Positions 1 to 7,162 of a stretch of DNA of 64,000 nucleotides are shown one piece after another. The stretch covers positions 124,001 to 188,000 of the forward strand of contig NZ_MSTQ01000005.1 in the NCBI RefSeq assembly GCF_001945365.1, in the 5' to 3' direction. The position numbers were made by a program, and so were the translations under genes. The notes beneath the pieces were generated by a model that saw only the letters and a list, made by a program, of their open reading frames with translations, had not been told where the DNA came from and ran no database searches. The DNA comes from Pseudomonas reinekei. Its GTDB lineage: Bacteria > Pseudomonadota > Gammaproteobacteria > Pseudomonadales > Pseudomonadaceae. Position 1 is the first letter of the stretch; every line of letters begins with the position of its first letter.

Positions 1-434
1 TCGGTGGCACGAAAAACGGCATGGCCGTGGGCGAGGCGATCCTGTTCTTCAACCACACACTGGCCGAAGACTTCGACTACCGCTGCAAGCAGGCCGGGCA
101 ACTGGCCTCGAAGATGCGCTTCCTGTCGGCGCCGTGGGTCGGCATCCTGGAAAACGACGCCTGGCTCAAATACGCCAACCACGCCAACCACTGCGCGCAG
201 TTGCTGGCCGAACTGGTCAGCGACATCCCCGGCGTTGAACTGATGTTCCCGGTCCAGGCCAACGGCGTGTTCCTGCAACTCTCGGAACCGGCCATCGCCG
301 CGCTGACCGCCAAGGGCTGGCGCTTCTACACCTTCATCGGCAACGGCGGCGCCCGCTTCATGTGCTCGTGGGACACCGAAGAAGAACGCGTCCGTGAGCT
401 GGCCCGCGACATCCGCGAAGTGATGTCGCACTGA
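1..434 (+). CDS. ltaE: Low-specificity L-threonine aldolase, C-terminal part (5' end outside window)
   Basis: PLP enzyme that splits L-threonine or L-allo-threonine to glycine and acetaldehyde. Only the last 143 codons are present, reading in frame from base 3. The first visible residues are GGTKNGMAVGEA, the family motif carrying the PLP-binding lysine, so the large domain lies off the left edge. The remainder (HTLAEDFDYRCKQ through MCSWDTEEERVREL) is the usual C-terminal domain and ends at a TGA at 432-434. In Pseudomonas this gene lies beside the glyA-sox genes that finish sarcosine to glycine catabolism, which fits the betaine genes to its right. Identification is by motif and context. 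Confidence 0.88.
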   Translation, partial: GGTKNGMAVGEAILFFNHTLAEDFDYRCKQAGQLASKMRFLSAPWVGILENDAWLKYANHANHCAQLLAELVSDIPGVELMFPVQANGVFLQLSEPAIAALTAKGWRFYTFIGNGGARFMCSWDTEEERVRELARDIREVMSH

Positions 435-458
435 TCTCTCGCTACCTATACCGCCCCC

Positions 459-488
459 TGTGGCGAGAGAGCTTGCTCCCTCGCCACC
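459..488. repeat. Single REP hairpin (TGGCGAG type)
   Basis: An imperfect inverted repeat with TGGCGAG and CTCGCCA arms around AGCTTGCTCC, immediately 3' of the threonine aldolase gene. It is a variant of the Pseudomonas REP family found throughout the window. The same type recurs at 20783-20813 and 62771-62801. Confidence 0.75.
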
Positions 489-567
489 ATGACCCCTTGC
501 GCCGGAAGACATCGTCTACCCTGATTGTCGAGCCTCCGCTCACATAACGACAATCAGGAGCGCACGC

Positions 568-1392
568 ATGTCATTGCAAGGCAAAACCCTGTTCATCACT
601 GGCGCCAGCCGTGGGATTGGTCGCGAGATCGCGCTGCGGGCCGCGCGTGATGGCGCCAACATTGTGATTGCCGCCAAGAGTGCCGAGCCCCACGCCAAGT
701 TGCCGGGGACGATTTTCAGTGTGGCGCAGGAAGTCGAAGCCGCGGGCGGCAAGGCGCTGGCGTTGCAGGTGGATGTGCGTGACGAAGAGGCTGTGCGAAA
801 AGCACTGGCCCGGGCCAACGAACATTTCGGCACCATCGATGCGCTGGTCAACAACGCCGGGGCAATCAAGTTGACTGGCGTGCAGCACATCGAACTCAAG
901 CGCTTCGACCTCATGCACCAGATCAACACCCGCGCCGTACTGCTGTGCAGTCAGGCCGCGCTGCCCTATCTGAAGAAGTCAGGCGGACACATCCTCAACC
1001 TCTCGCCGCCGCTCAACCTCGCGACAAAGTGGTTCGCCCAATACAGTCCCTACACCGTCACCAAATACGGCATGAGCATGCTGACACTGGGGATGAGCGA
1101 AGAATTCAAGAGTTACGGCATCAGCGTCAATTCGCTGTGGCCGCAAACGATGATTGCCACGGCGGCGATCGAGTTTCAGCTGGGGTCACGGGAGTCATTC
1201 AAGCATGCGCGCCTGCCTGCGATCATGGCGGATGCCGCCCACGTCATACTCGGCAGCACGAATCGCAGCCTGACCGGACGGTTGTTGATCGATGAGGAGG
1301 TTTTGCGGGAGTACGGCGTGACCGAGTTCGATCATTACCGTTTCGAGCCCGACAGCAGCGACAAGCTGATGCCAGATCTGTTCATCGACTGA
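568..1392 (+). CDS. SDR-family NAD(P)-dependent oxidoreductase (HSDL2-like)
   Basis: Classical short-chain dehydrogenase of 274 aa. The N-terminal Rossmann motif TGASRGIG is at residues 12-19, NNAG is near residue 92, and the active-site YxxxK is YTVTK near residues 163-167. The region after the motif (AAKSAEPHAKLPGTIFSVA) and the tail resemble the hydroxysteroid-dehydrogenase-like 2 group, for which the physiological substrate is generally unknown. It is a stand-alone gene between a REP hairpin and a REPIN pair. The start at 568 follows the ribosome-binding sequence CAGGAG with good spacing. The substrate cannot be inferred from sequence or neighbours. Confidence 0.85.
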   Translation: MSLQGKTLFITGASRGIGREIALRAARDGANIVIAAKSAEPHAKLPGTIFSVAQEVEAAGGKALALQVDVRDEEAVRKALARANEHFGTIDALVNNAGAIKLTGVQHIELKRFDLMHQINTRAVLLCSQAALPYLKKSGGHILNLSPPLNLATKWFAQYSPYTVTKYGMSMLTLGMSEEFKSYGISVNSLWPQTMIATAAIEFQLGSRESFKHARLPAIMADAAHVILGSTNRSLTGRLLIDEEVLREYGVTEFDHYRFEPDSSDKLMPDLFID

Positions 1393-1402
1393 AACTCAAC
1401 AC

Positions 1403-1495
1403 CTGTGGGAGCGAGCCTGCTCGCGATGACGGAATCAGATTCAACACCCATGTTGGCTGATCCACCGCAATCGCGAGCAGGCTCGCTCCCACAGG
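1403..1495. repeat. REPIN (inverted REP pair)
   Basis: Two copies of the REP core, GGGAGCGAGCCTGCTCGCGA and its reverse complement, flank about 45 bp. The outer ends are CTGTGGG and CCCACAG. It lies between the convergent SDR and gbcB genes, where it could also act as a bidirectional transcription stop. Confidence 0.9.
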
Positions 1496-1509
1496 CTATT
1501 TGGCGGTGT

Positions 1510-2610
1510 TTAGAACTCGATGCGCACGTCGCCTTTCGGCACACTGCAGCACGACAAAATGAACCCGTCGGCTTCGTCTTCCTCGGTGATGCCGCCGTTA
1601 TGCTCCATCTCCACTTCACCACCCAGTTTCAATACCTTGCAGGTGCCGCAAATGCCCATGCCGCAGGCTTTCGGGATCAGCAAGCCAGCCTTGGCCGCCG
1701 CTGCGTGAACGGTTTCGCCAGGCGCAACGCGTATGCTTTTCCCCGACGCGGTGAATTCCACCTCATGCAGGTCCGCCAGGTCGAGCTCCGGTGCATCCGC
1801 CGCCTGCTCGGCGTGTTCCACTGCGTCGGCGCGCGCCTCCGGCGGGGTCGCCCCGAAGGATTCTTCGTGGTAACGCGACATGTCGAAACCGGCGGCCTCG
1901 AGCAAGCGCTTCACCGCATTCATGTAAGGCGTCGGGCCGCAGCAGAACACTTCGCGCTCGAGGAAGTCCGGCACCATCAGTTCCAGCATCTTGTGATTCA
2001 GGTAACCGCGATAACCGGCCCACGGCTCACCCAGCCCGTGTTTCTCGCAGATCAGGTGCAGGCTGAAGTTGTCGATCCGCGACGCCATGTGCTCCAGCTC
2101 GCGGTGGTAGATGATGTCCTTGGGCGAACGGGCACTGTGGATAAATGTCATGTCGACGTTGGCGTTGGTGTCATAGAACCAGCGCGCCATGGACATGCAC
2201 GGCGTGATCCCGACGCCACCGCTGAGGTACAGCACTTTCGGGCTCGGGAAATCGATGGCATTGAACAGGCCGACCGGACCGTGCACCGCCAGCTCCTGGC
2301 CTTCGTGCAGGGTGTCGTGCAACCAGTTCGACACCCGTCCGCCCGGCACGCGCTTGATCGTCACCGAGAAGCTGTACGGCACCGAAGGCGAGCTGGAAAT
2401 GGTGTACGAGCGCATGATCGGCTGGCCTTCGATCTCCAGCTCCAGGGTGACGAACTGCCCAGGCTTGAAGAAGAACAGGATCGGCTGGTCGGCCATGAAG
2501 CAGAAGGTGCGCACATCCCAGGTTTCCTGGATGACTTTGACGCAACGGACGATGTGTCGACCATTGGCCCAGGTCTGGGTGGTTACCGGGTTCAGGAAGC
2601 TGTTGGACAT
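1510..2610 (-). CDS. gbcB: Glycine betaine demethylase, reductase subunit GbcB
   Basis: Electron-transfer partner of the Rieske oxygenase GbcA. Together they oxidise glycine betaine to dimethylglycine plus formaldehyde. Domain order is an N-terminal FNR-type FAD domain (RSYTISSSP), an NAD-binding part (SGGVGITPCMSMARW) and a C-terminal plant-type 2Fe-2S domain with cysteines in CGMGICGTC and SCCSVP. The start chosen is ATG at 2608-2610 (MSNSFLNP, 366 aa), because GGAG lies at proper distance upstream; an in-frame ATG 22 codons earlier has no such site. It is divergent from gbcA, sharing a roughly 300-bp control region. A perfect DnaA box lies inside the gene at 2136-2144. Confidence 0.95.
   Translation of the reverse strand: MSNSFLNPVTTQTWANGRHIVRCVKVIQETWDVRTFCFMADQPILFFFKPGQFVTLELEIEGQPIMRSYTISSSPSVPYSFSVTIKRVPGGRVSNWLHDTLHEGQELAVHGPVGLFNAIDFPSPKVLYLSGGVGITPCMSMARWFYDTNANVDMTFIHSARSPKDIIYHRELEHMASRIDNFSLHLICEKHGLGEPWAGYRGYLNHKMLELMVPDFLEREVFCCGPTPYMNAVKRLLEAAGFDMSRYHEESFGATPPEARADAVEHAEQAADAPELDLADLHEVEFTASGKSIRVAPGETVHAAAAKAGLLIPKACGMGICGTCKVLKLGGEVEMEHNGGITEEDEADGFILSCCSVPKGDVRIEF
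2136..2144 (-). promoter_or_regulatory. Perfect DnaA box inside gbcB
   Basis: TGTGGATAA on the + strand, so TTATCCACA on the minus strand. It is coding sequence, so it may be chance, but it belongs to a local excess of perfect DnaA boxes between 2.1 and 9.3 kb. Confidence 0.5.
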
Positions 2611-2907
2611 GCTGATCTCCACGGCCGACTGTCGGCCTTCATGTTGGCGATTCTGCGTATAGCGCAGATCACCCATTTACCTATCTGCGACATTGACATG
2701 CTTATCGCGACCAGCCCCCAACTACCGGGGGTTGCGCGTCGGGAACAGATTGCATCATGTCGCCCATGGATAAGGTTCTGGCCAGCGCCGGCCCCACACT
2801 CGCCCCATACCAAGACACATTCTTTACACCTTGCGTAGCAACCCGAAGCAGCACACCTGATTAGCCACTTTCGCCGGCCACACAGAATGGCCATGAGGAT
2901 TAAATCG
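2611..2907. promoter_or_regulatory. Divergent gbcB/gbcA control region
   Basis: A 297-bp intergenic stretch holding both divergent promoters. In P. aeruginosa gbcA and gbcB are activated by GbdR, an AraC-family protein encoded further on in this window. Two GCGAC elements on the + strand at 2687-2691 and 2707-2711 are spaced 20 bp, and on the opposite strand the second reads CTGGTCGC, similar to the half-sites I see before caiX and cbcX. This is a candidate activator site only. Confidence 0.4.
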
Positions 2908-4203
2908 ATGGACGTCACTACTACCCTGAGCCTGGGCGATCCGCTGGAACCCGCACGCAAGGCCACCGCCCAGATGCTGCAAGAGCGCGAGCGCACGTTC
3001 TCGCTGCCGCAGCCGTTTTACTCGGACGAGCGTCTGTTTGATATCGACATGCAGGAAATCTTTCAGAAAGAGTGGTTGATCGCTGGCATGACCTGCGAAA
3101 TCCCGACCAAGGGCAACTACCTGACGCTGCAAGTCGGCAAGAACCCGATCATCGTGATCCGTGGCGCAGAAGGCGTCGTGCACGCGTTCCATAACGTCTG
3201 CCGTCACCGAGGCTCGCGCCTGTGCACCAGCGAAAAGGGCAAAGTCGCGAAACTGGTTTGCCACTACCACCAGTGGACCTACGAACTCGACGGTCGCCTG
3301 CTGTTCGCCGGCACAGAAATGGGCGCCGACTTCGACATGAAGCAGTACGGCCTCAAGCCGGTGAACGTGAAAACCGCTGGCGGCTACATCTTCATCAGCC
3401 TGTCGGAAAACCCGCCGGCCATCGATGACTTCCTGTCGACGCTCAGCCATTACATGGAACCGTACGACATGGAAAACACCAAGGTGGCGATCACCACCAC
3501 CTTGATGGAAAAGGCCAACTGGAAACTGGTGCTGGAAAACAACCGCGAGTGCTACCACTGCAACGCGTCGCACCCGGAACTGCTGAAAACCCTGCTGGAA
3601 TGGGACGACGTCACCGACCCGCGCGCCGACCAGGCGTTCAAGGACCACGTGGCCGCCTCCGCCGCTGCCTGGGAAGCCGAGAAAATCCCTTACGCCCACG
3701 CCAGCTTCGGCCTGCGTAACCGCATCGTGCGCATGCCGCTGCTCAAGGGCACCGTGTCGATGACCCTTGACGGCAAACAGGGCTGCGCCAAGCTCATGGG
3801 CCGCATCAAGAACCCCGACCTCGGTTCGATGCGCATCCTGCACCTGCCGCACTCGTGGAACCACTGCATGGGCGACCACATCATCGTGTTCACCGTGTGG
3901 CCAATCAGCGCTCAGGAAACCATGGTCACCACCAAGTGGATCGTGCACAAGGACGCCGTCGAAGGCGTGGACTACGACGTCGACCGCATGCGCCAGGTCT
4001 GGGACGCCACCAACGACCAGGACCGTCGCCTGGCCGAAGAAAATCAGCGCGGCATCAACTCCACCGCGTACCAGCCTGGGCCTTACTCCAAGACCTATGA
4101 GTTTGGTGTGGTGAACTTTGTGGACTGGTACAGCGAGCGTCTGTTGAGCAACCTCGGCGCCGAGCCTGCGCCTTACCTCAAAGGGGTTCCGGTTCAAGGC
4201 TAA
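2908..4203 (+). CDS. gbcA: Glycine betaine demethylase, Rieske oxygenase subunit GbcA
   Basis: Terminal oxygenase removing the first methyl group of glycine betaine. The Rieske 2Fe-2S ligands are C98-x-H100 and C118-x2-H121. The mononuclear iron site follows in NNRECYHCNASH (E214, H217, H222), with glutamate where many ring-hydroxylating oxygenases have aspartate, as in related quaternary-amine oxygenases. The start is taken at 2908 (MDVTTTLSLG, 431 aa) because GAGGA at 2895-2899 is correctly spaced; the in-frame ATG at 2887 has no ribosome-binding site. Transcribed divergently from its reductase gene gbcB. The 950 bp after its stop is non-coding and holds the DnaA-box array. Confidence 0.96.
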   Translation: MDVTTTLSLGDPLEPARKATAQMLQERERTFSLPQPFYSDERLFDIDMQEIFQKEWLIAGMTCEIPTKGNYLTLQVGKNPIIVIRGAEGVVHAFHNVCRHRGSRLCTSEKGKVAKLVCHYHQWTYELDGRLLFAGTEMGADFDMKQYGLKPVNVKTAGGYIFISLSENPPAIDDFLSTLSHYMEPYDMENTKVAITTTLMEKANWKLVLENNRECYHCNASHPELLKTLLEWDDVTDPRADQAFKDHVAASAAAWEAEKIPYAHASFGLRNRIVRMPLLKGTVSMTLDGKQGCAKLMGRIKNPDLGSMRILHLPHSWNHCMGDHIIVFTVWPISAQETMVTTKWIVHKDAVEGVDYDVDRMRQVWDATNDQDRRLAEENQRGINSTAYQPGPYSKTYEFGVVNFVDWYSERLLSNLGAEPAPYLKGVPVQG

Positions 4204-4212
4204 GGTCAAAAC

Positions 4213-4303
4213 ATCGCGAGCGAGCTTGCGCCTACAGGAACCGGTGGTTCACAGAATGTGTGTACACCTCAGGTCATTTGTAGAAGCAGCTTGCTCGCGA
4301 TAA
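4213..4303. repeat. Degenerate REPIN remnant
   Basis: Decayed REP arms (TCGCGAGCGAGCTTGCGC and GCAGCTTGCTCGCGATAA) just after gbcA. The spacing is like that of intact REPINs, but the flanking TGTGGGA ends are mostly lost. Confidence 0.55.
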
Positions 4304-4410
4304 CGTCATTTCTCGCCATACATCCCACTTCTGACTCCCCGTGGCTTTAGACCTGTACGAAATATGATCTATTCCGTGCAGCGCTATATCTCACGCGCCT
4401 CCCAGCCTTC

Positions 4411-4985
4411 CGCAAACAAGTTATCCACACCTCCACCCACAGCAACTGGGGACAACTGTGGAAACCTTGAAATCTTTCTCCACAGAAACCGAAGAAATTC
4501 CGTGACTTATCCAGAATGATCATTTTCAAGAACGACTGATCATTAATTGATCAAAGCGCTACAGGTCACGAATTTAGAGGCTTGCAGGGAATCGCAAACA
4601 CCTTATCCACAGAAGCGCCAACAGACTTTGGGGGCAACTTTGGAGTCGCTGTGGAAAACCGCTGAAAACCTCGAATTTTCTGGGCTTACGCGCGGTCTAC
4701 CGCTGAAAAACATCAAATCGATCAAAAAACAACCACCCCCCTGAAAGCCACGATCCATGGGCCCTACAGCGGTAAGCGAACATCTTATCCACAGAAGCGC
4801 CAACAGAGATCGGGGACAAGTTTTGCTTCGCGCTCACACTTATCCTCAAGAAAACTGCTGTAAAAACCATGGGTTAGGCTGTTCGTTTTTTGATCTACGG
4901 CCTGCAGGGCTTGATTTTCGGGGGATGCAGCGAGGGGCGAACATGTTATCCACAGAAGCGCTAACAGCGTTTGTGGAGAACCAGG
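4411..4985 (+). promoter_or_regulatory. Array of four perfect DnaA boxes with about 182-bp period
   Basis: Non-coding region between gbcA and etfB. Perfect DnaA boxes TTATCCACA lie at 4421-4429, 4603-4611, 4785-4793 and 4946-4954, all on the + strand, with start-to-start distances of 182, 182 and 161 bp. The last three share the longer block TTATCCACAGAAGCGC followed by C/T-AACAG, and the first three are followed by a GGGGACAA-like element. One-mismatch boxes lie between them (4476-4484, 4507-4515 and 4840-4848 on +; 4650-4658 and 4972-4980 on -). Three TGATCA palindromes (4517, 4537, 4548) sit in an AT-rich segment. The region resembles a degenerate tandem repeat and recalls DnaA-titrating (datA) or reactivating (DARS) loci of E. 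coli. There is no dnaA, rpmH or gidA beside it, so it is probably not the replication origin. No credible gene is present. Confidence 0.7.
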
Positions 4986-5042
4986 CAGGCCGCGCGTTCG
5001 CGCGCAGAGCCGAACGAAATTCAACGGTCATTAATGTTTCAT

Positions 5043-5132
5043 GGTGGAAGCGAGCTTGCTCGCGAAGGCGGCGGCTCAGGCGACATCACCGTTGAATGTC
5101 GGTCCGCTTTCGCGAGCAGGCTCGCTCCCACC
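5043..5132. repeat. REPIN
   Basis: Inverted REP pair, left arm GGAAGCGAGCTTGCTCGCGA (slightly diverged) and right arm TCGCGAGCAGGCTCGCTCCC, between the DnaA-box array and the 3' end of etfB. Confidence 0.85.
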
Positions 5133-5155
5133 TTGGATCAATATGGGTTATCAGG

Positions 5156-5926
5156 TTAGCGGACGACGCCTTCTTCGATCAGCAGCTTGAGAATCGCCTC
5201 AGCCCCCGCCTGCGCCGTGACGCCCTTGAGCACTTGCCCACCGCCGCCGCTGGCCTTGGCCGTGGCGGCCTTCATGCGGTCGGCGCCGCTTTTGGCCTTG
5301 ATGACTTTAAGGCGCTTGGGTCGCGGCTTGGCCGGTTGCAGGGTTGCCACCGCCAGCAACTCATCGTCGACGACTTCCACTTCATCGGCCTGCAACACCC
5401 CACGCCGGGCCGGGCCGTAGGCGCTTTGCCGTGGCTTGGGCGCGGCGTTATCCACCGTTGCCAGAAACGGCAGGCGAACTTTCAAGCGACGACGCTGGCC
5501 ACGGGGCAAGGCTTGCAGCACCAGCGCCGAGCTGCCATCGATGGACTCGACCTGCGCCAGCCCCACCACCAGCGGCCAGCCCAGGCTTTCGGCCAGCAGG
5601 AACGGCAACATGCCCGAGCCTTCGCCGGTTTCCGCCTGGCTGCCGGTCAACACCACCTGAGCGCCGGCCTCGCGCAAATACGCGGTCAGCGTCGGCAGCG
5701 CATCAGCGCCTTCGGGTTGTTCCAGGACATGCAATTGCTCCAGGCCCATGCCCAGATAAGCGCGCAATGCAGGCTCGGCGACGTTGCCGGCATGCAGCAC
5801 CTGCAAGTTATCCCCAGCCAGCTGCAGGCCCAGTTCCACGGCACGCGCATCCTGTTCGGCGCGGCGGGGACGGCCGGACGTCGGGTGGGCGCCGATGGAC
5901 ACCAGGCTGATGATTTTCGTGCTCAT
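5156..5926 (-). CDS. Electron transfer flavoprotein beta subunit-like protein of the dgc cluster
   Basis: EtfB-like protein of 256 aa that, with the adjacent EtfA-like subunit, should accept electrons from dimethylglycine demethylase. Family features include QAETGEGSGMLPFLLAESLG (the GxxTxDxxxxxxxxxLA nucleotide-binding region) and the following PLVVGLAQVE. The C-terminal arm is long and lysine-rich (PRPKRLKVIKAKSGADRMKA). It is the last gene of the leftward dgcA-dgcB-etfA-etfB run, 15 bp after etfA, with an AAGGGAAGG ribosome site. In P. aeruginosa the counterparts are in the betaine-induced region. Two one-mismatch DnaA boxes (5448-5456, 5808-5816) lie in the gene. Confidence 0.88.
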   Translation of the reverse strand: MSTKIISLVSIGAHPTSGRPRRAEQDARAVELGLQLAGDNLQVLHAGNVAEPALRAYLGMGLEQLHVLEQPEGADALPTLTAYLREAGAQVVLTGSQAETGEGSGMLPFLLAESLGWPLVVGLAQVESIDGSSALVLQALPRGQRRRLKVRLPFLATVDNAAPKPRQSAYGPARRGVLQADEVEVVDDELLAVATLQPAKPRPKRLKVIKAKSGADRMKAATAKASGGGGQVLKGVTAQAGAEAILKLLIEEGVVR

Positions 5927-5941
5927 AACCCTTTCCTTCCC

Positions 5942-7162
5942 TTAAGCCGCATCGCGCTTGGCGTCGTTGCGGTAGGCCTCTACCGCCGCGATCAAGGCTT
6001 GAAGAATCTCGGCGCTTTCGCCGATCACCGACAGGTCGGCCCGTTTGATCATGTCGCAGCCGGGATCGAGGTTGATCGCCACTACCTTGTCGCAGGCACC
6101 GATGCCCTGCAGGTGCTGGATCGCCCCGGAAATCCCCACCGCCACGTAGACCCGCGCGGTGACCCAAGTGCCGGACGCACCGACCTGACGATCGCGGGCC
6201 ATGAAACCGTCGTCCACGGCAACCCGGGACGCGCCTTCGGTGGCACCCAATGCCTCGGCAGTCCTGTGGAAAAGCCCCCAGTCCTTGACGCCGTTGCCGC
6301 CGGAGAAGATGAACTCCGCTTCGGCCATCGGAATCGCCGCCGGGTCCACCGCCACCGCCCCCAGATCCTCGATCCGCGACAGACTGCGCGCAACCGCTGT
6401 GGATAACTCCACCGGCAGGGCTTCGTGACGGGTTTCACTGACCGGTTCAGCGCATTCGGCAGCCGCCAGAATCAACCGTGCGAGCGGACGCGCAAGGTCT
6501 TGCAGACCGGCACCGGCGCGGCCGATGCACCCCTGGTCCTTGACCTGCCAGACCCGTGTGGCCGGGCGTTCGCCCAATGCCGCGGCAAAACGGCGACCGA
6601 GCTCGCCACCGCCGGTGCGACTGTCCGGCAGCAGCCAGTGACGCGGGCTGAACTGGTTATCCACAGCCCGTAGGCCCTGAACCCGTTGTTCCGGTGCATA
6701 ACCGCTGAATTCCTCGCCCTCTAGCACCAGCAGGCGATCGACGCCGGCGCTGGCAAAGGCGCTCTCTTTATGTTCGCCAAAGACCACGGCCAATACCGCG
6801 CCGTCCTTGCCGGCCAGTTGATGGGCCAGGCCCAGGAGGTCGCGGTCGTGACTGCTCAAGCGGCCCCCGACCATGTCCGGTACGACGCTGATGTAGAACG
6901 CCGGAGCAGGCACTTGATGCAACGGCAGTTGCACTTCAACGGCGGCCGAGCGTTTGCTCGTCCCGCCCTGTTGAACGCCACTACGGTCAATGCGCTTGAT
7001 GCCGTTGGGACCGATAAAACCCATCCCATGGGGATTCTTGCGGATGACGCCATTGGGTCCCATCCAGCTGTGTTGCGCCGGCTGCATGGCCGCGTGCAGC
7101 GGGTGCAGTCGGTTACGGGCGATCCATTCGGCGCGGGGGTCGCGGCGGATAATGTCGCTCAT
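5942..7162 (-). CDS. Electron transfer flavoprotein alpha subunit-like protein with N-terminal extension
   Basis: EtfA-like FAD-binding subunit of 406 aa, about 90 longer than a typical EtfA. The C-terminal FAD domain is clear: GASRVAVDDGFMARDRQVG, then VAVGISGAIQHLQGI and VVAINLDPGCDMIKRADLSV. The usual VGQTGK turn next to FAD reads VGASGT here. The first about 90 residues (MSDIIRRDPRAEWIARNRLH, then repeated GPNGxxR stretches: MGPNGVIRKNPHG and IGPNGIKRID) are not part of the standard subunit. The start overlaps the dgcB stop (TGATG), showing translational coupling. Two perfect DnaA boxes lie inside (6398-6406 and 6657-6665). Confidence 0.9.
   Translation of the reverse strand: MSDIIRRDPRAEWIARNRLHPLHAAMQPAQHSWMGPNGVIRKNPHGMGFIGPNGIKRIDRSGVQQGGTSKRSAAVEVQLPLHQVPAPAFYISVVPDMVGGRLSSHDRDLLGLAHQLAGKDGAVLAVVFGEHKESAFASAGVDRLLVLEGEEFSGYAPEQRVQGLRAVDNQFSPRHWLLPDSRTGGGELGRRFAAALGERPATRVWQVKDQGCIGRAGAGLQDLARPLARLILAAAECAEPVSETRHEALPVELSTAVARSLSRIEDLGAVAVDPAAIPMAEAEFIFSGGNGVKDWGLFHRTAEALGATEGASRVAVDDGFMARDRQVGASGTWVTARVYVAVGISGAIQHLQGIGACDKVVAINLDPGCDMIKRADLSVIGESAEILQALIAAVEAYRNDAKRDAA
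6398..6406 (-). promoter_or_regulatory. Perfect DnaA box inside etfA
   Basis: TGTGGATAA on the + strand, within coding sequence. Part of the DnaA-box excess of this locus. Confidence 0.5.
6657..6665 (+). promoter_or_regulatory. Perfect DnaA box inside etfA
   Basis: TTATCCACA on the + strand, 259 bp from the opposite-strand box at 6398. Confidence 0.5.

Noticed and set aside
1405..2838. Long + strand frame opposite gbcB, starting in a REPIN
   Set aside because: Begins in a repeat and runs antisense to a clear flavoprotein gene.
2824..4209. Long minus-strand frame opposite gbcA
   Set aside because: Shadow of the gbcA coding frame; composition rich in His, Val, Gly with no motif.
4411..4985. 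Replication origin (oriC) itself
   Set aside because: Expected neighbours (dnaA, dnaN, rpmH, gidA) are absent, the boxes are too widely and evenly spaced, and no clear AT-rich unwinding block of 13-mers adjoins.
4547..5159. Short open frames inside the DnaA-box region
   Set aside because: No ribosome-binding sites, no similarity, and the frames contain the repeats themselves.
5942..7162. Deletion in the FAD loop of EtfA
   Set aside because: At first the loop seemed shortened, but aligning RQVGASG with the usual QVGQTG shows full length; only substitutions remain.
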